Assembly: GCA_964059195.1 (NCBI GenBank)
Contig: CAXKWD010000002.1
Location: forward strand, 51,362,923 to 51,426,922
Source of the DNA: Ectobius pallidus
Lineage: Eukaryota > Arthropoda > Insecta > Blattodea > Ectobiidae
Length of the DNA: 64,000 bases
Direction: 5' to 3'
The position numbers and the translations under genes were made by a program. Shown in pieces: positions 10,336-23,300 of this stretch. Each line of letters starts with the position of its first letter. Within the stretch, counting starts at the first letter, position 1. The notes beneath the pieces were generated by a model. That model saw nothing but the letters and a program-made list of their open reading frames with translations. It was not told the origin of the DNA and did no database searches.

Positions 10336-10745
10336 GCATGTATCTAGGAGTTACCTTAGACTGTAAACTGACATGGAAACACTACGTAGGAATGTGTGAA
10401 AAGACTAAGAAGAGACTCAGTATCCTCAAAAAATTAACTGGTAACAAGTGGGGAAGTTCCGGAAGGACTCTTAATTTAACTTACAATATAAGCTATATAT
10501 AAAACCTACACTTCAGTACTTAATTCCATCCAGAATGATGGAAAAACTAGAAAAGTACAAAACTATGCCTTACAAATAGTAAACAGAGCAGTAAAAACCA
10601 CTCCAGTAGAAGCTCTGAGAAATTTAACACAAAATTACCCCATTAAACTTACCCCACAAGAAAAAGCACTTCTAGAGAATGAGAAATTAGACTCCTGGAA
10701 GATATGTGGAGAAATAAAGCTACACAGAATCTTCTACACCCAAGC
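10336..10745 (+). pseudogene. Degenerate Jockey-type non-LTR reverse transcriptase fragment
   Basis: The plus strand encodes YLGVTLDCKLTWKHY, then KKRLSILKKLTGNKWGSS, a characteristic C-terminal RT/thumb region of insect Jockey-like elements. Further on, pieces matching the same domain (KTTPVEALRNLTQNYPIKLT, then DMWRNKATQN) are spread over different frames with stops and frameshifts. No endonuclease domain or 3' tail is recognisable. Confidence 0.7.
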
Positions 10746-10789
10746 TACTTTTTTTGAAGAAAGTAAAATAATTAGAAACAGCATTATGA

Positions 10790-10977
10790 GGGGGAGATTG
10801 AAGGTGAAGTGGAGAATGTTGGTGGAACGAGAGGGGAAAATGGGAGAATCTCCAAGAAAAAACCCTAAGTCATGGCTTTGTCCACCACGAATGACACGAC
10901 CGTCTCCCTTGAGATTTGAACCCAGGGTCGCTTTCATGCCAGGCCCATGCACTAAGCATGAGCCACCGTGACGTTAT
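10790..10977 (-). mobile_element. tRNA-derived SINE
   Basis: On the minus strand the head carries an A-box-like GGTGGCTCATGCTTAGTGCA and a B-box GGGTTCAAATC at tRNA-like spacing, followed by a purine-rich body. This is the usual arrangement of a pol III-transcribed SINE. A target duplication is not clear. Confidence 0.6.
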
Positions 10978-11329
10978 GAATTAAGCTACTTTTATGTAAG
11001 ACATTTGGTATCTAGGTATCTGAGTGAGTGGAATCTTCAACAATTGATAATTTGGTACTACATTTTGGATATGGGCAATTTGCACCTAAGAAAAGAGCAT
11101 AAAAATAATATGACCTCAATTTTATATTAAAAAAATAGATATAGTAGTGCTTATTTGCAGTGTATACTAGCAGGCATGTTATTTTCCTTCAAGAAGTTAT
11201 CATTTCAAAAATTAGTAATTCCAACAAGTTTCAGTTCATTGATATTCCAATTGTTAAATATTACATGAATGAAAACAATAACTCTGAAATACTCTGTGGC
11301 ACTACATCCATGAATGATGAATAATATCA

Positions 11330-11332
11330 TCA

Positions 11333-11369
<37 letters not shown>

Positions 11370-11375
11370 CATCAT
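11330..11375 (+). repeat. ATT/ATC microsatellite
   Basis: ATT units grading into ATC units. The end of the array supplies the 8-bp duplication of the adjoining hAT-like element. Confidence 0.9.
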
Positions 11376-11584
11376 CAGGGTTGATAAAAAACATGTTTTT
11401 TTTTAAAAAGAACAAAAAAACGTTTTTTTTGTTTAAAACATGTTTTTTGTTGTTTAAAACGTTTTATATGCGAACAACAATGTTGTTTGTTTAAAAAAAA
11501 GTTTAAATTTTTCATTTTGTTTAAATCAACCATTTTAATGTATAGGGCCTATTATATACATATACATATATATATATGTAGCCT

Positions 11585-11634
<50 letters not shown>

Positions 11635-12431
11635 TTGAAATGTTTAAAACATTTTAAATAATTTGTTTTAAACATTTTTTAGCATATGTTTATAACACTT
11701 TTTAATTGGGTGTTAAATTTAATTATGCAGACAATTTACATTTTGTCAATCCAATGACACCCTGTGCTAAGATATTCAAGATTTACGAGTCGTAGACTTA
11801 ATAGTATTTGAAAATACATTTTGTACCAGTATTATTTGTTTATGATTTAATAGTTCATGATTAATAAAAAAATAATACAAACTACTGTTTAATTACTGCC
11901 TTTACTGCTCAACTGATGATTGACTTTCACCATGTTTTACGTGGTCTTAGCCGCCTTACATTATCAAACTTACAAGGGATATCCTACTACAGTGTTGCCA
12001 AATTGACACATTCAATATTTAATATTAATAATCTCTTTCTTTAAAAAGGAAGACCGCAAAATAGATGGTAGGATGAAGTCAGAAAAAATTGAATTCAATT
12101 ACTCGAAATCAGAAACTGGAAGCTGGCGACAGAGGATAGAGAAGTCTGGAGGAAAAGGATACATAAGACATCACCTCACATGATTTTCTGGTATTCTGGC
12201 CCTAGTTTTTTGTTTGTTTTCTGTTTACAACACTAACAGGGTGTCACTGACTTGACAAAATGTAAATTGTCTTCATAATTAAATATAACAAACAATTAAA
12301 AAATGATTTAAACATATGCTAAAAAAACATGTTTAAAACAGATTGTTTAAAACGTTTTAAACAAACTTAAAAAAACACAAGCCCTTGTTTTAAACATGTT
12401 TTAAACACTTGTTTTAAACATTTCAACCCTG
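11376..12431. mobile_element. hAT-like foldback element with 8-bp target duplication
   Basis: The ends CAGGGTTGA and (mirrored) TCAACCCTG are flanked by ATCATCAT on both sides, compatible with a hAT 8-bp duplication, although both flanks are microsatellite and could match by chance. The arms are long: sequence around GACAATTTACATTTTGTCAA and TTTAGCATATGTTT near 11680-11760 recurs inverted at about 12230-12340, so several hundred bases can fold back. The outer arms are full of GTTTAAAACATG units. The interior carries a scrap of non-LTR reverse transcriptase (12047-12180). No transposase. Confidence 0.7.
12047..12180 (+). pseudogene. Non-LTR RT C-terminal scrap inside the foldback element
   Basis: One plus frame reads GRPQNRW, stop, DEVRKN, stop, IQLLEIRNWKLATEDREVWR, the usual basic GRPxxRW...W..A.DR..W tail of insect non-LTR reverse transcriptases. 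Stops show it is dead. It lies wholly within 11376-12431. Confidence 0.6.
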
Positions 12432-12705
12432 ATCATCATCATCATTATTATTATTATTATTATTATTATAATCATTTTTAAAATAATCAACATTATAATT
12501 TTTATAAACATCATTACAATTATTATTATAATTATCTCATTATTATTATACTATTACTATTGTGATTATGATTATTTTTATTATTATTATTATTATTATT
12601 ATTTTTGTTATTAATGTGATTATTATGATTATTATTAGGATTGTTATGATTATTATTTTTGTTCTTATTAATTTTATTATTATTATTATTGTTATTGTTA
12701 CATGC
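12432..12705 (+). repeat. Long ATT-rich microsatellite region
   Basis: Imperfect ATT, GATT and GTTATT units extend over about 270 bases. The Ile-rich and Asn-rich frames across it are not genes. Confidence 0.85.
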
Positions 12706-13347
12706 ACACATCAACTCCAGAACTCTTCTATCAAGCACAATTCATGGAAAACAAATATTGCGTTCTTTCCAAACTCAGAATACAGTACTTAAATTATGAG
12801 GAATAAAATGTTGAGTCACACTAAATGTTTCTTTAGAAAATATTTTCTCTCTCTATGTATTCCATATTCGTGAAACAGCCCATAAGTCATATCTCTAAAC
12901 CTTAAGCAAACAGAATAAATTATTTACTTTCACATGCAACCATGAATTTGGTGCATGACTGTCAATCTTTTGAAAAGTCAATTTTTCAACGTGTTTGCAA
13001 CAGGTTCTTCTTCTATTTTGACAGAATACACCATTTTAATTTTTAATGTGTTTGGTAGAGTTTATGAGATGTTTTCCATACTCTTACAGTTCAGTTTCGC
13101 TTTTAGTTCGAGTACAGATTAATGTTACTAGTAGGGATCAGATTCTTAGGTTTCACCTATTTTTTTCCCCTTACTGCCACCACCAGAATTGCTCATATAC
13201 TTTCTCAAACTTTCTCCATAGGATCCACACACGATTCTGTGGAACTTAAAAACCCTAAATAAAAACCTAAAATACCTAATTTACTCTAAACTGTTTTTTA
13301 ATCATTCCTTTATTGCAACCAAATGGTCATATGATGTATGGAGCAAT

Positions 13348-13512
13348 AGTGGAATGATATATGGCAGGGGAAACGGTAGCACCCCAAGAAAACCTCACCT
13401 GACCTCATTTTGTCCACCACAAATTCTCCATCCACGTAGATCCATAGAGATTCGATCCCTGGTCCCAGCGGTGGAAGGCAAGCAGTCCAACCACTCAGGC
13501 ATGGGGGAGCCT
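13348..13512 (-). mobile_element. tRNA-derived SINE fragment
   Basis: On the minus strand, TGCCTGAGTGGTTGGACTGC followed by GGGATCGAATC resembles the A and B boxes of a Ser/Leu-type tRNA head. A short body runs to about 13348. Confidence 0.5.
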
Positions 13513-13627
13513 CAACAGGTTTTTTGGTCCCCTTTTAAATTGGGAAATCAAAATCCCCAGGTTACATTAATCTTCTTCTTCTTCTTCTTCAAATCAAGGA
13601 TTAGGCAATATGCCTATTCCAGCTTCA

Positions 13628-13945
13628 CAGTGTCCAACGTTTCTTAGGTCTTCCCGGATGTCTTCTCCCTTTAGGTTTATAATACATAATTCTTCTTGGG
13701 ATCCTTTCTAGTGTCATTCTATTAACATGTTCTGCCCATTGATTCCTATAATTTGCGATTTTTTCTTCTAGGGAAAATATTTTCGGTTCTTCTCTTATTT
13801 GATCATTCCTTATTTTATCTGATAAATTACATCCTTTAACTGACCTTAAATACTTCATTTCAGCAGCCTGTAATTTTTTACTATCGGCTGCAATCATCGT
13901 CCATGTTTCTGATCCAAATAGCAAAGATGGTATGGCCATTACTTT
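13628..13945 (-). pseudogene. Non-LTR retrotransposon RT C-terminal fragment
   Basis: The minus frame reads KVMAIPSLLFGSETWTM, then LQAAEMKYLRSVKGC, IFSLEEKIANYRNQWAEHV, and ends PGRPKKRW. This is the conserved C-terminal region following the RT domain in a widespread insect endonuclease/RT element. The frame is open for about 105 codons but is truncated on both sides. Confidence 0.8.
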
Positions 13946-14570
13946 ATAAATAAATAAAATATTTAGCAGAGAGGAACAAAAAAGATTTTTCGGGTTGAAT
14001 GTAATACTGTAGTACCAGTGGCGGATCCAGAGAGACATTTGGGGGGGGGGGAACCAAAGTAGAGAGGGAAGTTTTTACTCATAAAAATTAATTATTCCCA
14101 GTACACAATTGAAAACAAAATGAACATTTCAGCATTTTCTTACAAAGGTATTTCAAAATAATGAATGTCGTTGCTTTTCATACCTTGGAAATAAAAGCAT
14201 CGCGATTGCTTGAATGTTGTGAGCCCAAGCTGGTCGATTTATTTGTTTATAATGTCAAGGCACAAGAAGAAGGATAATGAATATAGGCCTAAATGGGTAA
14301 ACATTGTTCTATTTGGACAAAACTCACTATGTAGGGGTTTTCTGGGCCAGGGAACTCTAATCTGAGGTTATTTTTCCTATGATGCGTTTTCTAATCGTGG
14401 AATCCACTTCAAAGCTGGATTTATAGCCGTTTCATTAATTAGGCCTATCAATCGTTTAGTTTAGACCTATGAATGTTTTGTGTGCAAAGTGTTAATAAAT
14501 ATATTTTAATTATTTTGCTTTTAATTTTTAATCTTCCAATTAATTATCTTGGGCGAAGCCGCAGGGATCT

Positions 14571-14761
14571 GCTATAAGCTATGAAGAGCTATATCTAGCG
14601 TTTTCTGAGGGAATAGTTTGAGTGTGATAAGTTGTTCTACCTCATTTCAAATTCTAAATACCTATATAAAGATCTAGAGTTTGAAAATCGAAAGTCCATC
14701 TTAAGTTATTTTCGAATTTACAAAATACAAAACCAGAGTGATGCCAGGCCTTTTTTGCTAG
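14571..14761 (+). mobile_element. Helitron-like 3' end fragment
   Basis: It shares GAGGGAATAGTTTGAGTGT and TACAAAATACAAAACC with 62509-62718 and ends in a decayed hairpin region (CCAG...CCAGG) followed by TTTTTTGCTAG, then T. A CTAG 3' end just after a hairpin is the Helitron hallmark; the hairpin is much better in the 62.7-kb copy. Confidence 0.55.
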
Positions 14762-14952
14762 TAAACTATAATACCACACGCAACAATTAGTTTCCTTTCC
14801 ATACAGCTGGAAAGACTGGATCTTTTACTAGTTAAGACCAAAGCAGCAGACAATGCTGTGGACTACAGAATTTGTAATGGGATATTTTTACAGAAAGGAG
14901 AAATAGTTAAGTGGATCGATAGAGCTTTAAGCACTGAAAAATTTACCAATTA

Positions 14953-15591
14953 CCGTATTTTATGGACTATAAGGCGCTCTGGACCATAAGACGCACCTTA
15001 ATTTTAGGATGGAAATTTAAAGGAAAATAAATTGAATATGATTCTAAACGAAATATTTTAAGTGAATAATATACTTCATTACATAAGCAAATTATAACCT
15101 TATACAATGGAATCGGTGTAAATCACTTCTAACTTAAAACCTGCATTGTTCGAAAATCTCTTCTGTACAGGTGACATCGCGTAAATTTTAACAACTGAAC
15201 TGATTTCTCATGAAAGACTGAAAATACTTTTACACCCTATAATCTCAATTCAGCATACGGATAAATGTAATGGGACAAGAAAGTTTAGAGGTCATTGTAT
15301 TCATTTCATCCACCCGGAGAAGACACTCCTTTTGTATAAAAGAACTCAATATTCCTTTCTTTTCGCATTGTACCTAGGTATACCTGGCTTCCAGCTACCC
15401 TCATTTTATGATTGTGACAAGTGCCTAAATTTGTAACTGTCTTATCGTTTACAACACCTTGTATATAGCTATGGTATTCCGGCAATATTTACCATAATTT
15501 TAATTTTTTTTAGTGTACTTCAGACCATTAGACGCACCCAACTTTTAGAGCTCTGTTTTCAAGGTATAAAAGTGTGTCTTGTAAAATACGG
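14953..15591. mobile_element. MITE with CCGTATTTTA ends and TA target duplication
   Basis: The left end reads TA-CCGTATTTTATGGACTAT and the right end mirrors it (GTAAAATACGG-TA). Subterminal motifs TATAAGGCGC, CATAAGACGCACC and CATTAGACGCACCC lie near the ends. The element is about 640 bp and non-coding. TA duplication suggests, but does not prove, a mariner-related origin. Confidence 0.6.
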
Positions 15592-15803
15592 TACAACATT
15601 TTTATCCCTTAGTGTAGCCATGGCCAATTGAGAAATCAATACACTGAACACAATCTTTTTCACAAATACAGGGTGTTTATAAAATCACTTACCATTTCTG
15701 TTTTAACACTACAAATTTTGATTTTTTTGCAGATAATCTAAAGCAATCTAATCTAAATCTCTATCATTCCTGGCTAGAAATATTTTCCACAGTTTTGGAG
15801 TTA

Positions 15804-16251
15804 CAGTAGTGTCCTGCTATTCTGGACTAGATGGGACCAGATCCTGCCTTTGCCTGAAAATGCACGGTAATACAAGTTTTACATGGCTACCTCCCATATT
15901 AACTCTAACTTTTTCTACAACTTAATTTTAGTATTAATACTTCTGTATACGTACACCTAAGTTTTTAACCTACTAACTGATGTAGGATTAACATACTAAA
16001 CATCTTTATGATTAAAATTCAAAACTTGATTGGACACGTGAAGTCAGAATGAAAAATTCAATGGCATAGTCGGCTATGGCATTGAATTTTTCATTCTGAC
16101 TTCACGTATCCATCTTAGCCTACACACAGCCAGTGTGAAAGAATTATCATTCCAAAACTTGATTGTTCACTGCAAAAAGAAAAGTTTTAAATCCTGTCCT
16201 AATTAACTGAATGTCCGGACGAGTGGGGTCCGGATTGATGGGACTCTACTG
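15804..16251. mobile_element. pogo-like MITE (CAGTAG...CTACTG, TA duplication)
   Basis: The ends CAGTAGTGTCC and (mirrored) GGGACTCTACTG are flanked by TA on both sides, and subterminal sequence resembles pogo/Tigger ends that contain GTCC...GGAC-type boxes. The 448-bp interior is non-coding and contains a strong 72-nt hairpin. Confidence 0.6.
16036..16107. other. 72-nt near-perfect hairpin
   Basis: Base-by-base pairing gives 28 consecutive Watson-Crick pairs starting at ACGTGAAGTCAGAATG, one G-G mismatch, 5 more pairs (CATAG/CTATG) and a TCGG loop. This is the size of a miRNA precursor stem, but it lies inside a MITE and pairs more perfectly than most miRNA precursors. Confidence 0.9.
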
Positions 16252-17582
16252 TACCTCTTTTTACACATGCACCCGAGAATTTTCCCACGAGAAAAAATCA
16301 TTAAATAAAAATGAATACCTTCCAGTATAAATTAAAACTTGACAGAGTTTTTACTGTGAAAGAAAAATTATTCTACTAACTACAGATCCACCTTGTAGAT
16401 GGATATCTCAATTTACAAAGACCCAATTCACCCCAGCTTCTAAAGGTAGGGAATTTAGTGTTAGGAACAGTGATGGGAGTCCTCGAATGAAAACTTTGGA
16501 AAGTTCTCGAGATATCAAGAATCTTACAAGAAGTATTCAAATGATCATTCGAATGATTTAATGCTGTGGAAAGCCAGAAGTGGCAATGAGTTTTCAGCAG
16601 TTGTATCACTTCATTAATATGGTAAAAGTTTTACAGGCAACAAAGGCATATATATGAACGCACAGCTACCATGGACACAGGACAATTCGGTGTTGCCAGA
16701 CTACTGATTCTTAACACAAGATCACAGGGCAGATGAGGCAGTGCTCTGATCTTTACTCTGTGAACACTAGTAGTATAATGTCATAAACACAATATCTGAC
16801 AGCGCTGCAAACTAACTCCTATTGCTTTGTAGTTTCAGTGTGAGTAAGCCATAACTATTGTGGGAACCAATGGCAGTAGATCTTGTAACATGATGAAATT
16901 GCCGAGCTGTACATTCAAATTTAGAGTATTGATTTAGTTCTAGAGTCAGTTGTAGTAGTACTTGGCTACAGAGTTCTCGGATCCTGCTATTATCCGAGAA
17001 CTTTTTCCTTCGAATGATTATTTGATTCTTTATATTACTAATGGATTACTTGATTCTTAAAACCATTCGATTCTGCCCATCACTGTGTTAGTTAGTTAGG
17101 AATGTTAGTATAATACATTAACTACACAATACCATTTAATGGCAGATATATATCTATATATTTTTTCAATTTTACTTACTGCATCGTAGAGTACAGTACA
17201 AAGTATTGATTACAATATTTACAATTTCTTTGGCCTCATTGTACACAACTTCTAACACTTCCTTTCAAATTGAAAATAAAGCTGAAAAAAAAACAGAAAG
17301 GAACATTATTACACAAGAATGGACACAACATTATAATACATAATATCGAAGGCAGTCAGTGGTTTTATATTTACAGAGCACAGATTCCCTTACCTAGAGG
17401 CCACAAAACTAACAAACAAGCATTAACCATGTGACTTTTGTGACCAGATGGTTATGATGTATAGAAAGGGCATAGAACGAGAAATTCTGACTTAGGAACC
17501 AACTATGAGCATGCTCCTTTGCTGGAGTGGACAAAATAATCTTCAAATTACTCACTCCATTTTAAAACACTTCACGACTTAG

Positions 17583-17671
17583 TTACTTACTCACTGGCAA
17601 TAGAAAATTCCCCAGCAAGCTAAAGGAATATTATCTATTTTATGGAACCCGAAGGTTCATTGCCAGGCTTA
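17583..17671 (-). repeat. Non-LTR retrotransposon 3' UTR fragment
   Basis: On the minus strand this matches the 3' end following the RT fragment at 4436-4680 (ATAAAATAGATAATATTCCT...CTTGCT...ATTGCCAGTGAG). Confidence 0.6.
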
Positions 17672-18226
17672 CTTCATTACATTAAGTTCAAAAGTTATTT
17701 AAGTTTCAAAATATTAAAATACCTTACACAGAAGAAATTAAGTTGTGACTACGTAAATAAAAATTAATTTTAGTTATAATTAGTATTGTTATGACCGTAC
17801 AGTGTATTTTATTCTACTTATGGTAACATATTCTTTTAACACAGTTTGATATTTTTAAATAAAAGAATGAGATTATAGTACATTTTAGTATATTATAGAT
17901 TTTAATTCGCAAATCATTTAAACCACTATTATTATACGTGCAGTACAATTGAATACACATTATTTACTATTTAAGTGTTTTGGTACTGTAGGAGCACGAT
18001 AAAAATTAGTGTGTTGGTGTGATCGATATTCTTGGCAGAATTAGGTTTAAAGGAAGTTTATATTTCAGGAAATTTTGTCAGAGGTATTCACAGTCCTACA
18101 TATGGAGGCCCAAGGTTACTAAGAGCTGACTATACAGAGAAAAAAAATTAATTTTGAGAGGCAGCATAATATAATGTTTGACAAATTCAAGAACTAGATT
18201 TATCACGTTTTACATCATTGTATATA

Positions 18227-18511
18227 CAGTGGAGTCTCGATTAACCAAGTTAATGTGGAGCACTGCAACCTTGGATAAGCAAATTCACAGTTAACACGGA
18301 TATAAAGTAAAAGGGGAACAGGAAAACAGAATAAGAAAATACGATCAAATTATGAAAGAAGTACACATACCTTTGAAAAACTCAGAAATTAAACATTTAA
18401 ACGAAAATAAGATCGCAATTTGCGGTCTTCAGTGAATCCTTAATTTTATTTTGAGGGATGGATAATATGGAATCTCAGTTAATCAAAGCTCGGTTAATCG
18501 AGACTCTACTG
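18227..18511. mobile_element. pogo-like MITE
   Basis: CAGTGGAGTCTCGATTAACC at the left is mirrored by GGTTAATCGAGACTCTACTG at the right (one mismatch in 20), each flanked by TA. The terminal consensus and TA duplication fit pogo/Tigger-type elements. The 285-bp element is too short to code for a transposase. Confidence 0.8.
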
Positions 18512-20249
18512 TATTTAATGAGAGAACAAAACAAAATTGATTTTATAAATGTATAGGCATAAAGTGGGTATTTATTATTAATTTTTATTGAGGAAGTTAA
18601 GGACACAAGGCCTTCTCTTCTACCAGTATGCAAAGTTTGATGATTTTATATAACTTACTTTGAATTTATCACGCCTTGCAATTTTTTTACTCTTTTCAAC
18701 AAGAGATCAAACCCAAATTATAGCATTATGCATCATCCAACCATTAAATAAAAAAACACATAGCTAGTTAATGCATAATATCATTGTATAACACTGCCAG
18801 GGAAACCCAACCTTAAGTTGGAAAAATAAATTTTCTGCTTTGAACGTGATTAACATCAGAACAAAATTCTGAGCGTTCCAAAAAATAAAAATACCTCTAA
18901 CTCAAAAACTGATTTTTTAAATCCATTCTACATTTCAAAAAGTGTAATTTTTGCCAACTGATCACCAAAGATAAGGAACTTTTCTGTGATCTAAACTTCA
19001 CTTTCACAATACTGTGATGTCATGCACAAAGTCTGTCACACACTAACAGAATGCCCAATTATCACATAGAAAGTGTTTCTGTTGCCCACATTTCAAGTTC
19101 TCTTCGCCGACTTGCTAATGCATCGTGGTGTGTTTCCAATGCTACATTACACCATGACTTGGATATCCCTACCATTAAAGAAGAAATCACCTTGTATAGG
19201 ATTCGATACCAGCAATGACTAAGCAATCATCCCAATTCCCTAGCCATTAATTTATTGGACAATAGTTCCTTGATCAACCGTTTACATCGACATAACGTTT
19301 TAGACTTGGCATTCGAATCCAAGGAGTTACCTTAAAGAGTTCTTTTTTAACAGCTCTCGTATCATTACTGTGTCATTTATACCATTTACTGAATGTTCAT
19401 ATTTGAACAAATTGTAAATCTGCAGAATAAATTAAAAAAAAAAAAGTATAAAGCTATTGTCATGAAGAGTAACAAAGAAAATTTTAGGGAGTACGATAAA
19501 ATACCACTGAAAATACCTTGAATGGTAATGCTGTCTTTATGTTTGTTGTGATCAGGGAGTCTGTTCATGAATGAAGCCAATAGATGGCAAGAAAATCTTA
19601 AAAGTCTCCATCTTACACCCTGACTGACAAATGTTTTCTACTGTTATACAAAAACCTGTTTACAGACTTATGGTTAGGTTTCCCTGGTACATATTCGAAA
19701 TTTTCCATCTTCATTATGGTCTATTGATACTTCAAAAGAACATGCTACATGTTGGTCCATGGTGACAAGAACATTTCTTACGGGTAACACATTTGGGTAA
19801 TTTGGTGCAATGTTCAGTGTGTAATGCTCACTTATACAAACAAACAACTGTGCATATTTATTTCCCGAACCAGTTTAACTATCAACTCCTAATCTTTAAC
19901 CATTCTTTTAGAATGTCAAGAAAAACCATCATCTTTCGATAAAATACTGTTTTAGTTTGATATACATTAGGAATCACTCTTCCCATTTCAAATGAACTTT
20001 CATAAATATATTACTTGTTTACACAACTATATACAAATAGAACAATAATTAATCAACCAAAACCTTGCCTGAACAGTAAATAATTCCTTCTTAGATTTGA
20101 GACTATTAGAGGTACCAAAGTCTGAGACTTTATGTGTGATATCTTAGGCACAATTATAAACAACTTTACATCACAGTTATCAAGATATGCGATGGCTATC
20201 ATGAGAGTGAACATTCAGGTTTAGCTCTCTACCCAGTTCTGTATCTCTG

Positions 20250-20350
20250 TTTTTATTTTGCATATAAAGTCATATTTTGGTCTTTTCATGTGGTCCTGGT
20301 CATATTTTGGCCATATTTGTAACTTAGCGTCATATTTCAGTTACAAATTT
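20250..20350 (+). repeat. Fragment of a TCATATTTTGG-rich repeat family
   Basis: GCATATAAAGTCATATTTTG followed by several further TCATATTT units and a ...CAGTTACAAATT end also occurs at 57545-57660, in the same order. Confidence 0.6.
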
Positions 20351-23300
20351 GGTAAAAGAACACAATTATACAGCATATGAAATTTTTAGGTAATACTTTT
20401 AAATAAGGCCAAGGCAAAATACGTTTACTTCCTTTCTAGCACAAATTATTTAGTGTGTGAAACAATAGGATCAGTTAAAGAAAAAATACAGTTTGTTTTG
20501 GAATAGTTGTAACTTTACAACATACAAACATACCAAAATAGAAAATGTTCTTGAAAAGTATGCAATGAATTTTTTGGATAATTTTCTGCTTTACATCCCT
20601 ACTTTTACCTAGAAAAAAAATTGATCTTCATGACAAAATCATTGTTTTCATTTTGAGATGTAGATTTTAGAAATACTGATGTATTCAGTACCAATATCAG
20701 TAACAATAAAAGTATTAACAGAACAATGGTACCTGTAGGCCAAATCTAATAATATTTTTTCACTTAAAGATGTACCATACATGAGACCATTTTACATTGA
20801 CTAAACAATATTTTATAACAAATTCATCTGCGTCACAATGGAGAAGGTCGGTTGAACAATGAATGTGTCTTCACTAGGTCACATATTGATGGAAATTCAT
20901 CCCTTTCATGGTTAATCCATATTATTCGTATTGACTATATCTTTTTTTAGTGCTGATGCATATCATTCTGAGGGGAAAATAATGGTAGTGGATCTTTATG
21001 CGTTCCTATGAAGCTAACCATGAAAGGTTTTAGAATTCACTGCATATTATTTATACGTATGAGCAAGGTTCTGGCAAATATTGAGTGAAAGGAAGTATGC
21101 TGGTAATATAATAATAATATTAAACAAGTTATTTACACCTAGAATACAACATGCACTTCACTGAAGTTAATGTACAATATAATAACAAAAGAAAGATTTT
21201 TAAAAGCTGGCAAGTTCTTTGTGACTGTGTAAATCATTTCGTATGTCTCTATTTCCATGATAGACATGAGTATTTATATGTTTTTCTAAGCTTGTCCCAG
21301 GTTAAAACTATTTTTTATAGACAGTTTAGCGTTGGACTCCAAGTTCTTATAAGTAACAGGCCATACTTTAGGAATTTACAAATAAATAATGAAGTGGAAG
21401 GTAATACGAGAATTATTTAAGCACAGTAACAGAGTTATTGCATTAGCAAAATATGTTCCTTAAGGTTTATATTAGATTTTAAGCTCATATTATTTCATTT
21501 AAGTTTTTGTATGCTTGTACAAGTGTCAGATTTGATAACTTTTTAAAGTGAATTTAAGGACACATACACAAAATAGTTACAACATTAGATAATAAACGAA
21601 AACCCCAAAATCTTTGCCAAGCAGAATATAAAAGGAAATGCTAAAAGGTCAGCCAAACACCATGACAAAATATCGGGGGGGGGGGGGGGAAGAAAAATGT
21701 ATCTCATTCTGTTAACAAAATCAGAGAAAACGCCACTCTCGTCATTTATCTTTTGAATGTCCATGTTGTTATGGGCCTTACCTCCAGAAAAAGTGGAAAG
21801 ATAACAAGCATGAATATTATCAATATGAATAAACGCAATGCAATGCCTAGATTAAATTAACCCTTGTCAATTAGTATACAGCCAATCCTTGTAATACATG
21901 ACCTTTAAAGAAATTTTGCTATAGCAAGAAAAATGAACAATCAATGATTTATATGCTTTTGTGCCTGGAATTATAAGTATCTGGCGGTGGTGCTACATCG
22001 AGTGTTAGTAATTCAACATTTCCACGGCCATGTTGTTGTCTACTTCTTCAGCCCTGAAATGGAAGTTCAGGATGACAAGGACAGCTGGTAAATGTTACAT
22101 CCCACAAACATTGCTGGGACTAAGATCCAAACCTCAAGAATTGAACTTTCAATGAAAGTGTGCATGGATAATCCTAAATGTTTGAGGGACACCCGTATTC
22201 ATGAAATGTATCATGCAGTTATTTGGATCATAGATCATTGGTGCACATTGGAAAACGTGGGCTAGAAAGGCAACAAGAGTGTTTCCAACACCACCGCCAA
22301 TTAAATGCTATCATAACTCATGAGTACATATTATGAATATATTATTATACCAGCGTGGTTTCAGTGTTCATCGGCACTTGAAATCATTGAACATTGCAAT
22401 TAAAAGGTGTGAATACTGTTGCATTATTAGATGTTGCCTGTAGTATCATGGAAAATTATAAATCTGTGAAAATAGCACTAGGAAACTTGGAACATGCAAA
22501 GATGATTAGAGTCCTTGGCCAGCAGTTTGGTGCTGTTTAAGTTGGAACAAAGAAATTGGAATAGTCTGTACTTTAGTTGGATTGCGCGGGTAACTTTTGC
22601 TATGAGTTGCATAATCTTAGATTTCCTATAAAAACTTTCCAAATCATTCTGCTACAAGGAATTTATAGGCTATATTATGTGTGTGTGGATGTACTACCAG
22701 TGTTATTTATGCCAATATATGTGATATTGCTAATTCTTAGTTTTATACTGTGCTGATCTAAAAAAAATATACCTGAAGTTTACAGCAACATAGGTGTGCA
22801 AATGTTGGCTTACCAACAATCAATGTTGTGCCACCTGGAAAGCCAAGATAGTTATGGGTTTCTGAATTTTGCATCAAACGTGTACTGCCAAGAAATTAAC
22901 ATTTTAATGCTTTTTTGAGGGATATTTGACTACTACTGAAGACAATGTACACAAATAAATTAACATTTTATCTACAAATCTTGTGGTAGCACCGAACAAA
23001 TACCGGTAACACAAACTTTCAGTTAAGAACTTGCCAGCTCCTACAATTGGTACAGTTTATAAAAGCTCCTCATAGATTCTGCAACGCTTCATAGATATGG
23101 GAGCTGTATGTATGTATTTTCTGTTGCAATGTGTTGCAGAAAGAACTCTTTCATCTACCGTTCTGTGAAACAAACAAAGCAGAATACTGTCTCCTGCATA
23201 AATTTCTCTTTAAAGCTGTGCAATTTTCTGTTTCTAACCATTCAAAACCCTACAAATCACAATTCACTTTTGCCATAAATTTTTAAATGTGGCAGATAAA

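Noticed and set aside
10123..10347. Asp/Asn-rich open frame
   Set aside because: Produced by the GAT/AAT microsatellite.
12532..12792. Asn-rich and Ile-rich open frames on both strands
   Set aside because: Translation of an ATT microsatellite.
14018..14050. CAGTGGCGGATCCAGAG followed by a G-run, like a hAT end
   Set aside because: No matching inverted end or 8-bp duplication was found nearby.
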